A stretch of DNA of 64,000 nucleotides from Paenibacillus wynnii (GCF_000757885.1 NZ_JQCR01000002.1:2294001-2358000), one strand, 5' to 3'. Shown: positions 35,369 to 44,884, counted from the first letter of the stretch. Numbers and translations: made by a program. Notes: generated by a model not told the origin, from the letters alone.

Positions 35369-35974
35369 ATGTTTATCCGTGCAGAAACACAGACGGTTCA
35401 TGATAATTACAAGCTATTGATCGGCAGTATTGTACCTAGACCTATTGCCTTTGTAACTTCTATAGATGAAGAGGGAATTGTGAATGCAGCACCGTTTAGT
35501 TTCTTCAACATTGTAAATAATGATCCGCCTATGATTATGTTCTCCTGTAATCGGTTGCCGAATGGGGAGATGAAGGGGACCTCCCGTAACATACTGAGCC
35601 ATAAGGAATTTGTGGTTCATATTGTAGACGAGGATAATATCGAAGCGATAAACTACACCTCCATTAATGCGCCACATGGGATTAGTGAAATCAGTCTCGC
35701 GGGGCTTACGACGGTTCCGGCACAAGAGATAAAGGTTCCGCGTGTACAGGAATGTAAGATCGCCATGGAATGCAGGTTGGTGCAGCACGTCGATCTGGGT
35801 ACATCCGATATGATTATCGGCGAGGTCTTAGTATTCTATATTGAAGATGAGCTTTATGAGAATGGCCGGATTAACATCGATAAGCTGAAGCCAGTAAGTC
35901 GTTTGGCAGGGGCCACTTACGGGACGATAGGGCGAACATTTGATAGGGCTAGACCCCTATATGACAGCAAATAA
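35369..35974 (+). CDS. Flavin reductase-like (flavoredoxin-type) FMN-binding protein
   Basis: The 201-residue protein shows the split-barrel flavin reductase fold: GSIVPRPIAFVTSIDEEGIVNAAPFSFFNIVNNDPPMIMF in pieces, plus SHKEFVVHIVDE and the Pro/Gly-rich IGEVLVFYIED. Family members bind FMN and use NAD(P)H to supply reduced flavin or reduce small substrates. It is divergent from the aldo/keto reductase with a gap of only 84 bases. AAAGGGGGATG precedes the ATG. Partner enzyme unknown; the monooxygenase at 15.2-16.3 kb would need such a reductase, but that is a guess. Confidence 0.88.
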   Translation: MFIRAETQTVHDNYKLLIGSIVPRPIAFVTSIDEEGIVNAAPFSFFNIVNNDPPMIMFSCNRLPNGEMKGTSRNILSHKEFVVHIVDEDNIEAINYTSINAPHGISEISLAGLTTVPAQEIKVPRVQECKIAMECRLVQHVDLGTSDMIIGEVLVFYIEDELYENGRINIDKLKPVSRLAGATYGTIGRTFDRARPLYDSK

Positions 35975-35978
35975 AAAT

Positions 35979-36016
35979 AGGGACGCTCCAAAGCTATAGC
36001 TTTTGGGAGAGTCCCT
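35979..36016. terminator. Shared hairpin terminator overlapping a coding end
   Basis: AGGGAC/GTCCCT outer stem (35979-35984 with 36011-36016) with an inner CTCCAAA/TTTGGGAG-like pairing and T run. The hairpin overlaps the last five codons and the stop of the FUSC-like gene on the other strand. Confidence 0.75.
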
Positions 36017-37106
36017 TTTTCACAAATCGAACGGCCCGAGCCATCTCAAGCCCCGATGGATCACTAGCCGCAGCGTAGGTATCAAACTCTGCACGCTCTA
36101 CCTCGTCAAGCAATCGGTTTAAATGAGAGAAAACAGCTCCGAGATCGCGGATGGCTGTCAAGGAACACCGTCCTTGCAGATCTGAAAAGCTGGCAAGCTG
36201 CAGCTCACGAGCGCGGCGGAGGTTATCCGCAAGTGAAGTCTGGCAATCAGCATCCTCAGACAGAGCTTTGGTGCCATAGATGGCAATACAGTCGGCGGTA
36301 ACTTCTACTATCTCTATCATCCAGTCGGCGGCTACATAATGCGACGGGATGAGCTGTATCTCTTCCGCAATTCCTTTTATATACGAATGAATTACCTTCA
36401 AGTGGGCTGTCGAAGTCATCAGCTTCTTCAGTTCGCTCCGGTATTTGTAGTGGGATAAGGTGAAATGCAGCTCTTTCTGCTCCTGCCCCCCGCGCTTAAG
36501 CCATCGGCCTGCCTGATCTAGAGCATCCGCAGCCTGCTTATATCCGCGTCCACCCGTAGCAAGGCCGCTGAGTGCATCTGCCAGTAATAGACTGCTCTCA
36601 TAGGTCATGCGTTTGGCCTTGACGAAGGCATTAGGGGGAACAATAATAATATTAATTATTACGGCTATGGCTACACCAATGAAGGTCTCGGTGATTCGCC
36701 ACAGAACGTAGCTGTCCTGATAGAAGCTAAGTGCAAGGATCGAAGTGACACCGATTTGCGTAACGGCCTGGATATTAATGCGGCAGGCGGTGGCAACTCC
36801 GATTCCAAGCAGCAGCATGATCAGAATAGAGAAGCCGCCTACATCGAAGAAGCGCCCTACGAAAAGACTGACAACTCCCCCGAGGAATATGCCAAGTAGT
36901 CGGTAAATACCCTTTTCGAGTGAAGCCTTCACGGTTCCCTGAGTAATAAGAATCGCAGCAAGCGGTGCAAAGTATAAAAATTGATTGCCATATAAAGCAT
37001 TTACGGCCATCCAGGAGAGGGACGCGGCAAGCGTTACCCGTATCATATAAAGTGATAAACCATATCTCTCAAGGCGGTTTTGTAACCCCTCGTTCATGTC
37101 CTTCAT
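35994..37106 (-). CDS. FUSC/aromatic-acid-exporter-like membrane protein
   Basis: The 370-residue protein has an N-terminal block of about six hydrophobic helices in residues 18-165 (LSWMAVNALYGNQFLYFAPLAAIL, GIYRLLGIFLGGVVSLFVGRFF; C-terminal helix VAIAVIINIIIVP) and a hydrophilic, helical C-terminal domain. This is the half-size FUSC/ArAE layout linked to efflux of aromatic acids or other toxic metabolites. An alternative ATG lies three codons in. Convergent with the flavin reductase gene, with which it shares the terminator. Confidence 0.85.
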   Translation of the reverse strand: MKDMNEGLQNRLERYGLSLYMIRVTLAASLSWMAVNALYGNQFLYFAPLAAILITQGTVKASLEKGIYRLLGIFLGGVVSLFVGRFFDVGGFSILIMLLLGIGVATACRINIQAVTQIGVTSILALSFYQDSYVLWRITETFIGVAIAVIINIIIVPPNAFVKAKRMTYESSLLLADALSGLATGGRGYKQAADALDQAGRWLKRGGQEQKELHFTLSHYKYRSELKKLMTSTAHLKVIHSYIKGIAEEIQLIPSHYVAADWMIEIVEVTADCIAIYGTKALSEDADCQTSLADNLRRARELQLASFSDLQGRCSLTAIRDLGAVFSHLNRLLDEVERAEFDTYAAASDPSGLEMARAVRFVKKGLSQKL

Positions 37107-37342
37107 CTCTTTTCATAAAATTAGGAAACAGAGCATTATCTTTCAGTCATTTACATTATAGCACCGGGCAGTGGGCAGAATTTAGTTCAGTTCTTACGAA
37201 CTTGTTAAGTTTTAAAATTGGGAGTTTTAAAGGATAGACTATCGCAAATGTATGATATTTCCTATATGCTATATCTATTAATAATATGTCGAATAAAAGA
37301 GAATAAGCACTTCATAAAAATGGACTATTTTAAGTAGGGAGG

Positions 37343-38467
37343 TTGTTTGCTATAGCTGTCGAGGAAGGGACTATCATTTCTTTTGCCGAGGTTACTAAGC
37401 GGTATGACGACGAAGATCCAGTATTAAAGGGAGTAAGTTTTGAGATTGAAAAGGGAAAGTTCTATACGCTGCTAGGTCCGTCCGGCTGTGGAAAAACAAC
37501 TATATTGCGTCTGATCGCGGGATTTGCGGAGCCGACAGAGGGCTCTATTTATCTGAACGGTAAAATCATTAACCACATTCCCGCCAACGAACGGCAGGTC
37601 AATACGGTGTTTCAGGATTACGCGTTATTTCCGCACTTGAATGTTTTTGAGAATGTGGCCTTTGGTCTACGCATTAAGAAGCTGAAAAAAGATGTAATCG
37701 CGCAAAAGGTTCAGGAAGCGCTGCGTTTCGTCAATCTGGTCGGCTATGATCAGCGTGCCATTAATGAAATGTCGGGAGGTCAGCGTCAGCGTGTGGCGAT
37801 TGCCCGAGCGATTGTTAACGAGCCGCAGGTATTGCTGTTGGATGAACCGCTGTCTGCTCTGGATTTGAAGCTGCGTACGGAGATGCAGTATATTTTGCGT
37901 GAAATGCAGCAGCGGCTGGGGATCACCTTTATTTTTGTTACGCATGATCAAGAGGAAGCACTGGCGATGTCAGACTGGATTTTTGTTATGAATAAAGGGA
38001 AAATCGAGCAAAGCGGCACGCCAAACGACATCTATGATGAGCCGATTAACCGGTTCGTAGCAGACTTCATTGGGGAATCGAATATCGTTCCCGGCGTGAT
38101 GATTGAGGATTATCTAGTGGAGTTCAATGGTCACCGCTTTGAGTGTGTAGATGCTGGGGTTAAACCTAATGAGTCTGTAGAGATTGTGATCCGTCCGGAG
38201 GATCTTGAGATCTCCACACTGGAACAGGGTAAGCTGCGGGTGCGTGTAGATTCCCAGTTGTTCCGAGGCGTTCATTATGAGATCAGTTGTTATGATGAAT
38301 CTGGGCATGAGTGGCTCGTCCATTCAACACGTAAGGCGGTTGTAGGCAGTGAAATCGGTCTGTACTTCGATCCAGAAGCGATCCATGTGATGAGGTTCGG
38401 TGAAACGGAGGAAGAATTCGACAGACGTCTCGAAGCTTACAGCGAGGTGGAGAGCCATGAACAATAA
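37343..38467 (+). CDS. potA: Spermidine/putrescine ABC transporter ATPase
   Basis: The 374-residue ATPase energises polyamine import. It has Walker [11 protein letters not shown]-loop [13 protein letters not shown], signature [14 protein letters not shown], Walker [12 protein letters not shown], switch His in FVTHDQEEA, then a C-terminal TOBE domain ([13 protein letters not shown]). The annotated TTG start abuts the GGGAGG ribosome site with no spacing; a non-standard codon a few triplets later (ATA at 37352) has better spacing, so the true N-terminus is uncertain. It begins a tightly overlapping potABCD operon. Confidence 0.95.
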   Translation: MFAIAVEEGTIISFAEVTKRYDDEDPVLKGVSFEIEKGKFYTLLGPSGCGKTTILRLIAGFAEPTEGSIYLNGKIINHIPANERQVNTVFQDYALFPHLNVFENVAFGLRIKKLKKDVIAQKVQEALRFVNLVGYDQRAINEMSGGQRQRVAIARAIVNEPQVLLLDEPLSALDLKLRTEMQYILREMQQRLGITFIFVTHDQEEALAMSDWIFVMNKGKIEQSGTPNDIYDEPINRFVADFIGESNIVPGVMIEDYLVEFNGHRFECVDAGVKPNESVEIVIRPEDLEISTLEQGKLRVRVDSQLFRGVHYEISCYDESGHEWLVHSTRKAVVGSEIGLYFDPEAIHVMRFGETEEEFDRRLEAYSEVESHEQ

Positions 38468-39269
38468 GGGCAAGTCGTATTACCTAATCCCTTATTATTT
38501 ATGGATTGCTTTATTCGTAGTGGCTCCGGTCCTACTAATTATCTATTACTCTTTATTTGATCTGGATGGACATCTGACGCTGGATAATTATGTTAACTTT
38601 TTTACACCTGTTTATCTGAAAATGACGCTGAACTCCTTTTGGTACGCGTTTTTGATTACAGTCTTTTCACTCCTGATCGCGTATCCGGCGGCATATTTAC
38701 TGACCCGAACCAAGCATAAGCAATTATGGCTGTTGCTGATTATTTTGCCGACATGGATTAATCTGCTGCTCAAAACTTACGCTTTCATTGGCATATTCGG
38801 CACCTTCGGGCCCGTGAATACTTTCCTGGATGTGTTAGGAATCGGGGAACAGCAAATTCTGTTTACAGGCTTCAGCTTCGTGTTCGTATCCGTCTATATA
38901 TTTATACCGTTTATGATTCTGCCGATTTACAGTGCGCTTGAGGAGCTTAATCTATCACTGTTGGATGCGGCCCGGGATTTGGGTGCTTCCAGCTGGACAA
39001 CGTTCAGACGGGTTATTTTTCCGCTGACGATTTCGGGTGTTCGTTCCGGCTGTATGGCTGTTTTCATCCCGGCCTTATCCTTATTTATGATTACTCGCCT
39101 GATTGCTGGAAGCCGGGTTATTACACTCGGTACCGCGATTGAGCAGCATTTTCTCGTCACACAGGATTGGGGTATGGGTTCGACGGTTGCGGTTTTCCTG
39201 ATTGCCATTATGGCGCTCTTTATGATTCTGTGGGGCGGTTCTCGAAAAGAGGTGCGGCATGAGAAATAA
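38457..39269 (+). CDS. potB: Spermidine/putrescine ABC transporter permease PotB
   Basis: The 270-residue protein has six membrane helices with the EAA-type loop [23 protein letters not shown]. It overlaps the end of potA by 11 bases; GAGGTGGAGAG precedes the ATG. An in-frame upstream extension inside potA is rejected because it lies wholly within the potA frame and lacks membrane character. With PotC it forms the membrane channel. Confidence 0.94.
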   Translation: MNNKGKSYYLIPYYLWIALFVVAPVLLIIYYSLFDLDGHLTLDNYVNFFTPVYLKMTLNSFWYAFLITVFSLLIAYPAAYLLTRTKHKQLWLLLIILPTWINLLLKTYAFIGIFGTFGPVNTFLDVLGIGEQQILFTGFSFVFVSVYIFIPFMILPIYSALEELNLSLLDAARDLGASSWTTFRRVIFPLTISGVRSGCMAVFIPALSLFMITRLIAGSRVITLGTAIEQHFLVTQDWGMGSTVAVFLIAIMALFMILWGGSRKEVRHEK

Positions 39270-40080
39270 TAACCGATTCTCCAATGTGTATCTGGTTCTG
39301 GTCTTTGCCGTTCTTTATGCACCGATTTTTTATCTGATGTATTACTCCTTCAATAGCGGGGGGACCATGCATGGGTTTGAAGGCTTTACGCTTGACTACT
39401 ATCGTGAGGTAATTCATGATACCCGGCTGATGATTATTGTCATTAATACGCTGGTTATCGCGCTTTTGTCCTCGGCTATTGCGACTATTATTGCGATTGT
39501 GGGGGCGCTGGCGATTCAGCGTATCCGTGACCGACGGGCGAAAAATGCTTTGCTGTCGTTGAACAATGTGCTTATCGTCAGTCCGGACGTCATTATCGGG
39601 GCATCCTTCCTGATCCTGTTCACCATCGTGGGCATTAAGCTAGGGTTTACGTCGGTGCTGCTGTCACATGTAGCCTTTAGCGTACCTATTGCTGTATTGA
39701 TGATATTGCCTCATTTGCAGGATATGAGTCCAACCTTAACGGATGCCGCTAGAGATTTGGGGGCGAGCCGCAGGGATGTGTTAACGAAGGTTATTTTGCC
39801 GATTATTAAGCCGGGGATATTTAGTGGATTTTTTATGGCGCTCACGTATTCTTTGGATGATTTTGCGGTTACATTCTTTGTGACTGGCAATGGGTACTCC
39901 ACGTTATCGGTTGAGATTTATTCCAGAGCCCGGCAGGGGGTATCCCTATCCATTAATGCGCTATCGACGATGATCTTTCTGTTTACCATCATGCTAGTGG
40001 TGGGGTACTACTTCCTGAATCGCCGAAAAGCGCGCCCGAATGTCGCTGAGCCTGTTGCTGACTTGGGGGTGCCTAGATGA
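39259..40080 (+). CDS. potC: Spermidine/putrescine ABC transporter permease PotC
   Basis: The 273-residue protein has six hydrophobic helices and the loop [23 protein letters not shown]. The gene overlaps potB by 11 bases and potD by 4 bases. The conserved LTYSLDDFAVTFFVTG region is typical of PotC. Confidence 0.95.
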   Translation: MRNNNRFSNVYLVLVFAVLYAPIFYLMYYSFNSGGTMHGFEGFTLDYYREVIHDTRLMIIVINTLVIALLSSAIATIIAIVGALAIQRIRDRRAKNALLSLNNVLIVSPDVIIGASFLILFTIVGIKLGFTSVLLSHVAFSVPIAVLMILPHLQDMSPTLTDAARDLGASRRDVLTKVILPIIKPGIFSGFFMALTYSLDDFAVTFFVTGNGYSTLSVEIYSRARQGVSLSINALSTMIFLFTIMLVVGYYFLNRRKARPNVAEPVADLGVPR

Positions 40081-41150
40081 AACAGCTAGTAAATACGTTG
40101 TTGGCTATTATTTTTACGGCGTTTGCCCTCATGTATTTGGGTGCATGGATGAACTCCAATGAAGGGTATTCCGGAGAAAATACACTGACGATCTACAACT
40201 GGGGAGATTATATCGAGCCTGAGCTGCTGGAAGAATTCGAGGCGGAGACGGGAATCACGGTCATCTATCAGACCTTTGATTCCAATGAAGCGATGCTGAC
40301 CAAGGTGGAGCAGGGTGGAACCACATTTGATGTAGTCATCCCTTCTGATTATGCCATCGCTAAGATGAAGGAAGAGAAGCTGCTGGTACCGTTGGACTCT
40401 GCTAAAATCCCGAACTTGTCTAATATTGATCCACGGTTTATGGATCTTTCGTTCGATCCGGGCAATCTGTACTCCGTGCCATATTTCTGGGGAACGGTTG
40501 GGATCATTTACAATCCGGAAATGACACAGGGCATAGACTTTACGAGTTGGGACTCCCTATGGGACAAGAGGCTGAACAACAGCATATTCCTGGTGGACGG
40601 TGCCCGTGAGGTGATGGGCATGGCGCTCAACAGTCTGCATTATTCCGTGAATGATCAGGATGAGGAGCATTTACAGGAAGCGCTCACCAAGTTGAATAAG
40701 CTCTCGCCTAATGTAAAGGCTATTGTCGGAGACGAGATTAAAATGCTGCTGGCGAATGAGGAAGCTGCCGTAGGCATCGTATGGTCAGGTGATGCATCCG
40801 AGGTTATGAGTGAGAATGACAAGCTTGAATACGTTGTACCCGAGGAAGGCTCCAATAAGTGGTTCGACAATATGGTCATCCCACGCACAGCGGCTAATGT
40901 TGACGGGGCGCATCAATTCATCAATTTCATGCTGCGGCCTGAGATTGCCGCCAAGAACGCGGAATACGTCGGCTATTCCACACCTAACGTTGAAGCGCTG
41001 AAGTTGCTCCCGTCTGAGGTGTCGGAGGATACACGCTTTTACCCGCCTGCCGAGATTACCGACCGGCTGGAAGTGTACGACAATCTTGGCAAACGAATGC
41101 TCGCCCATTACAATGAGCTGTTCTTGAAGTTTAAGATGAATAAGAAATAA
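40077..41150 (+). CDS. potD: Polyamine-binding protein PotD with uncleaved-looking N-terminal anchor
   Basis: The 357-residue binding protein has LTIYNWGDYIEPELLEEFE, TTFDVVIPSDYAIAKM, VPYFWGTVGIIYNP and VDGAREVMGMALNSL, all typical of PotD/PotF. Asp and aromatic residues line the polyamine site in this family. Unlike most Gram-positive binding proteins it has no lipobox Cys: the first 25 residues are a hydrophobic helix followed by MNSNEG, so it may stay attached by that helix. ATGA overlap with potC. A terminator follows 38 bases after the stop. Confidence 0.93.
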   Translation: MKQLVNTLLAIIFTAFALMYLGAWMNSNEGYSGENTLTIYNWGDYIEPELLEEFEAETGITVIYQTFDSNEAMLTKVEQGGTTFDVVIPSDYAIAKMKEEKLLVPLDSAKIPNLSNIDPRFMDLSFDPGNLYSVPYFWGTVGIIYNPEMTQGIDFTSWDSLWDKRLNNSIFLVDGAREVMGMALNSLHYSVNDQDEEHLQEALTKLNKLSPNVKAIVGDEIKMLLANEEAAVGIVWSGDASEVMSENDKLEYVVPEEGSNKWFDNMVIPRTAANVDGAHQFINFMLRPEIAAKNAEYVGYSTPNVEALKLLPSEVSEDTRFYPPAEITDRLEVYDNLGKRMLAHYNELFLKFKMNKK

Positions 41151-41187
41151 TGCGGTTGGATCGGTAAAGAACAAGGAAGCTAATGGG

Positions 41188-41222
41188 AGCGACTCTGTGC
41201 AGAATTTCTGCATAGGGTCGCT
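41188..41222 (+). terminator. Terminator of the potABCD operon
   Basis: A 15-bp stem (41188-41202 with 41208-41222) with one internal mismatch region, a 5-base loop and a T tail. Confidence 0.88.
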
Positions 41223-41260
41223 TTTTGGGTTCTAAGAGTAAACGGCGAACCAGCTACCTA

Positions 41261-41328
41261 ACAAACGTGACAAACGTGACAAACGTGACAAACGTGACAA
41301 ACGTGACAAACGTGACAAACGTGACAAA
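41261..41328. repeat. 9-bp tandem repeat (ACAAACGTG)x7
   Basis: Seven exact copies of ACAAACGTG plus a 5-base partial copy. The next 200 bases are CCAA/ACCAAAC-rich low-complexity sequence without a gene. Confidence 0.95.
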
Positions 41329-41549
41329 TCCTAGTAACCCGTAGCCCGCACTGCGCTCACTTAGCAGACAAGCCGACTACCTAGTAATTCGGTAACCGAA
41401 TATCTAAGCCCACCAAGTAACCAGTCTACACCAAACAACACCAAACAACACCAAACACAGAAAACCCAGCACGCCCACCTACACCAAGCTACTCCAAATC
41501 ACACCAGGCCCACCAACTCTACCAAATTATCTTTACCAAATAAAATTAG

Positions 41550-41745
41550 ATGGAAAATATCCCTCTAAAGTAGTTAATCTGAAGGGTGGATACAATTTAG
41601 AGGGAATAAATCCCTCTAAAAGAAGGATAAGGGCATAAATTAGCCATTTTTGAAGCAAATCAGCAGAAATAGAGGGAATATATCCCTCTAAATAGTTTTA
41701 TATCGTGTTTACGGAGAAATTAGAGGGATTATTTCCTATTAAATA
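41550..41745. repeat. Palindrome-rich intergenic module, copy A
   Basis: It contains TTTAGAGGGA-N5-TCCCTCTAAA (41596-41620), TAGAGGGA-N5-TCCCTCTA (41670-41690) and half-sites at both ends. Linkers such as ATCGTGTTTACGGAGAAATT recur in diverged form in the module at 42105-42303. The two modules flank the 82-bp tandem array. Confidence 0.8.
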
Positions 41746-42043
41746 TGACCAACTAGTTACTTAGACTCCATCAGCCAGACTAACTAATTACTCAACGACT
41801 CCATTTACCCGGCGACCTCCGATAATATGACCAACTAGTTACTTAGACCCCATCAACCAGACTAACTAATTACTCAACGACTCCATTTACCCGGCGACCT
41901 CCGATAATATGACCAACTAGTTACTTAGACCCCATCAACCAGACTAACTAATTACTCAACGACTCCATTTACCCGGCGACCTCCGATAATATGAACAACC
42001 AGTTACTTAGACCCCATCAACCAGACTAACTAGTTACTCAACG
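41742..42043. repeat. 82-bp tandem repeat array
   Basis: Full copies begin at 41742, 41824 and 41906, the last two identical by eye, with a fourth, diverged partial copy from 41988. Each unit opens with AATATGACCAACTAGTTAC. There are no unique spacers and no ORF of note. Confidence 0.93.
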
Positions 42044-42104
42044 AACTCAACCAACCAGACGATCGGCTTTCTCGACCAATTATCATGTTGTTACTTTAGT
42101 CCGC

Positions 42105-42303
42105 TTAAAATTAGAGGGAAAGAATCCCTCTAATTTGGTTTATTAAAGGGATGGATGGGGTTTAGAGGGAATAGATCCCTCTAAATCAGGGGGAAAGGTA
42201 TATATAAGCCGAATTGAGAAAAACAGTGGATTTAGTGGGAAAAAATACCTATAAATAGTCATATAACGTGTTTATGGGGAATTAGAGGGATTTTTTCCCA
42301 TTA
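42105..42303. repeat. Palindrome-rich intergenic module, copy B
   Basis: It contains AATTAGAGGGA-N5-TCCCTCTAATT (42109-42135), TTTAGAGGGA-N5-TCCCTCTAAA (42161-42185) and a decayed third site near 42230-42255. It is collinear with copy A (palindrome, palindrome, ATATAACGTGTTTATGGGG, half-site), ending exactly at the stop codon of the nuclease-like gene. Confidence 0.8.
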
Positions 42304-42978
42304 ATTATTATTAAAGTATTCTAGAGCGCTCCGAGATAATTCGTATCGGACGATTCTTTGCTGGCTGCCGCGATAGGAGGGGATCAGCCAACCTTTTGTA
42401 CACATACTCTGCAGCAGTCGGATGGCTGTTTTGGGATCCATATCAAAGTGTTGAATGACATCCTTTGGACGAAGTGGTTGAGCTGATACTAAGGCGAGAC
42501 AAAGGATCTCTTTTTCCGCAAGGTGAGTGTGTGTGACGTTGGTCTGGGCAGGCTGATACCGGTTTAGTACCATACGCAGCAATGTGATACAGAGGTCGGG
42601 GCGCTGTTCAACGTCATCGTATGCAAAGGAAATTACGTGGTATCCCATAGCATAAAGGAAGGTCTCACGATTTAGTTCATTGCAGTATTTTTGGCGGTCC
42701 ATGTCTCGAACATGTGATGAATACCCTTTAATTTCAATAAGCAGTTTTGTATAACCTGGTAACCAGGCAAAGTCGGCAAAATAAGACCTCCCCCTCCAAT
42801 CAGAAACCTCGTATTCAGGATGTAGGTTTTCTAAATTTCCCTTAAGCGGCCACCAAATATGTCGGAGAAACAGTATCTCGCCATGACCGTGCCCTCTTTC
42901 CAACCGCCCCAAACGTTCACCTGTTCTCTTGGTCGCATGCTGCTGAATAAACGTTGTATGTATCTCTTCAAATTTCAT
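42301..42978 (-). CDS. PD-(D/E)XK nuclease-like protein with C-terminal winged helix
   Basis: The product is 225 residues from the ATG that has AGGGGAG eight bases upstream (a GTG three codons earlier is less well spaced). Residues 45-130 resemble the DUF559/very-short-patch-repair type nuclease core: Asp-69 in YFADFAW, Glu-82 and Lys-84 in LLIEIKGYSSH, then NRETFLYAMGYHVISFAYDDV. Residues 150-220 look like a winged helix (PLRPKDVIQHFDMDPKTAIRLLQSMCTKGWL), which suggests sequence-specific DNA binding. The family role is not established. It directly borders the palindrome-rich modules and its stop coincides with their edge. I infer a DNA-processing protein; a link with the repeats is speculative. 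Confidence 0.7.
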   Translation of the reverse strand: MKFEEIHTTFIQQHATKRTGERLGRLERGHGHGEILFLRHIWWPLKGNLENLHPEYEVSDWRGRSYFADFAWLPGYTKLLIEIKGYSSHVRDMDRQKYCNELNRETFLYAMGYHVISFAYDDVEQRPDLCITLLRMVLNRYQPAQTNVTHTHLAEKEILCLALVSAQPLRPKDVIQHFDMDPKTAIRLLQSMCTKGWLIPSYRGSQQRIVRYELSRSALEYFNNN

Positions 42979-43006
42979 CGACACCACTCCCCTCAGAAAA
43001 ATAGAA

Positions 43007-43047
43007 AACGCCCCGGATCTACTCGGATGGAGTAGATTCGGGACGTT
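43007..43047 (-). terminator. Terminator of the methyltransferase gene
   Basis: An 18-bp stem (43007-43024 with 43030-43047) with one mismatch and one G-U pair. On the minus strand it is followed by TTTTCTATTTTT. Confidence 0.85.
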
Positions 43048-43127
43048 CTTCGTCTCATATATTCGTTAGTATAGGTTAATTATAAGAATATGACTAGTAC
43101 CTCAATTTGAGCGGGAGGGCTGTAACA

Positions 43128-43958
43128 TTATTTTATTCCCAACCGCATCCTGTAGCTAATCAGTACCTCCATGGTTCTCCCGTTGAAGTACTTTTCAACA
43201 GCTGTCTGAAATTCGGAAATATCCTGTGACAGATCAGGTGTACCCAGTTTCAACACGGTCTGTATACCGCCTTGACTAAGAGTGAGGCCGATATATCGCT
43301 TCGCATTACAAGGCTCCGTATTGTGAAAAACGATTTCTCTGGAAAAAGAGAAGCCTTTATTGGCTTGAATTCGGGATAGAAGCTCTTCTTTTCTCCATTT
43401 ATGTGCTCTATCTTCCGGTGGTAGCAGACGGGTTACGATGTCATCAGCTTTGGCGACCAAGTGTTTATAACGCGTCTCGATACTAGGTAGGAGCATCAGA
43501 GGCCAATCACAATCGTAAGCTGCAAAAACACCGCCTTTTCTCAAAACACGTAAGACTTCCGTTAATGTACTCACCGGCTCCATCCAATGAAAGGACTGGG
43601 AGCAAGTAACGATGTCTACGCTTTCTGAGGCTAGGTTAAGGTTGTTTGCATAGTCTTGAGCAAAGGATATGTTGCTGGCAACACCATCTTTGTTTCGTAG
43701 ACTTAGTTTCTCTAATGCTTTATCGAGCATATCCGAGTTAGGCTCTATGCCAATTACCGCTTTCGCGGATTCTTCCCACAAAAACGTTGATAAACCGGTG
43801 CCACATCCTATATCTACAACAAGTGAAGGGAAAGCTCCTAAGTAATTTTTAAGCAGGGTGGTTACCAGAACGGGTGCCTCCGGTCGATAACGGTCGTATT
43901 CCTCTTGAAATCCCAAAAAACGATCAATGTTAGCTTGGCTGTTGCCTTCCGGAATCAT
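43128..43958 (-). CDS. SAM-dependent class I methyltransferase
   Basis: The 276-residue protein has motif I VVDIGCGTGLSTF, acidic loop VIGIEPN, and motif IV-like IVTCSQSFHWMEP, then VLRKGGVFAAYD, matching the Methyltransf_11 group of small-molecule methylases. The second of two consecutive ATG codons is five bases after GGAGGG and is preferred. Substrate unknown. It lies 66 bases downstream of mqnD on the same strand, without a visible terminator between, so it may be in the same transcript; its motifs are not those of MenG. Confidence 0.85.
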   Translation of the reverse strand: MIPEGNSQANIDRFLGFQEEYDRYRPEAPVLVTTLLKNYLGAFPSLVVDIGCGTGLSTFLWEESAKAVIGIEPNSDMLDKALEKLSLRNKDGVASNISFAQDYANNLNLASESVDIVTCSQSFHWMEPVSTLTEVLRVLRKGGVFAAYDCDWPLMLLPSIETRYKHLVAKADDIVTRLLPPEDRAHKWRKEELLSRIQANKGFSFSREIVFHNTEPCNAKRYIGLTLSQGGIQTVLKLGTPDLSQDISEFQTAVEKYFNGRTMEVLISYRMRLGIK

Positions 43959-44023
43959 CATATCCCTCCATGCGTGAATACTATCATGTGTAACAGAACA
44001 GTAGCTAAGTATGAAAATAAATA

Positions 44024-44884
44024 CTACCGGAGCAGTGCAGGATCAACAGCAGGCACAAGTCCCTCGGCGGCGGCACGCTCCAGCAGGGCAGAGATAGCGG
44101 CGTATCCGCTGTCGCCCAGATTCATAGAGAATTCATTAACATATAGATCAATATGTGATTTGGCTACTTCAGGAGCCAGCTCCTGCGCATGACTTAGAAC
44201 ATAGTCACGAGAAGCGGTGGGATGATCCCAAGCATATTGGAGTGAGCTGCGAATCCACCCTGTGATGGCTTCTGTATCGAGATCACGTCGGGCAATAATC
44301 GCACCAAGCGGAATAGGTAGACCGGTATCCTCTTCCCACCAACTGCCCAGATCGGTCAGCATGTGGAGACCGTAAGAGGAGTAGGTGAAGCGGGCTTCAT
44401 GAATGACCAACCCGGCATCGATTTGGCCATCGCGTACAGCAGGCATTATCTCATCGAAAGGCATAACAATAATTTCACCAATACCGTCTGGGACATGCTG
44501 TGCTGCCCATAAACGGAATAACAGATACGCTGTAGACCGCTCACTCGGTACAGCGATGGTGCGTCCAGTAAGTCCTGCTGGGCGCTTCACAGCTAAAGGC
44601 CCCCCAGCCGTCAGAAGCAGCGGGCCGCAGCCCCGGCCCAGTGCACCGCCGCAAGGGAGGAGCTTGTACTGCTCCAAAGCCCATGGTAGAGCAGCATAGG
44701 AGATCTTGAGGACTTCAGGACCCTTGCCTTCCGCTGCTAGACCATTAGTTATATTAATATCCGCATAGGTTACATTCAGTTTAGGTGCACCGGGTACTAG
44801 CCCGTGCGCCAATGCATGGAATACAAAGGTATCATTAGGACATGGAGAGAATGCAATATTAAGCTCTTGGGTGTTTATTGTCAT
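44024..44884 (-). CDS. mqnD: 1,4-dihydroxy-6-naphthoate synthase
   Basis: The 286-residue enzyme acts in the futalosine route of menaquinone synthesis, converting cyclic dehypoxanthine futalosine to 1,4-dihydroxy-6-naphthoate. It has the periplasmic-binding-protein-like fold and family starts LNIAFSPCPNDTFVFHALAHGLV, then KISYAALPWALEQYKLLPCGGALGRGCGP in pieces, and FTYSSYGLHMLTDLG. The start codon follows the mqnB stop directly, so the two are coupled. Partners mqnA, mqnC and mqnE are not in the window. Confidence 0.93.
   Translation of the reverse strand: MTINTQELNIAFSPCPNDTFVFHALAHGLVPGAPKLNVTYADINITNGLAAEGKGPEVLKISYAALPWALEQYKLLPCGGALGRGCGPLLLTAGGPLAVKRPAGLTGRTIAVPSERSTAYLLFRLWAAQHVPDGIGEIIVMPFDEIMPAVRDGQIDAGLVIHEARFTYSSYGLHMLTDLGSWWEEDTGLPIPLGAIIARRDLDTEAITGWIRSSLQYAWDHPTASRDYVLSHAQELAPEVAKSHIDLYVNEFSMNLGDSGYAAISALLERAAAEGLVPAVDPALLR

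Noticed and set aside
37107..37342. Regulatory element ahead of potABCD
   Set aside because: The AT-rich stretch offers several weak -10-like hexamers but no convincing promoter pair, operator or structured leader, so none is annotated.
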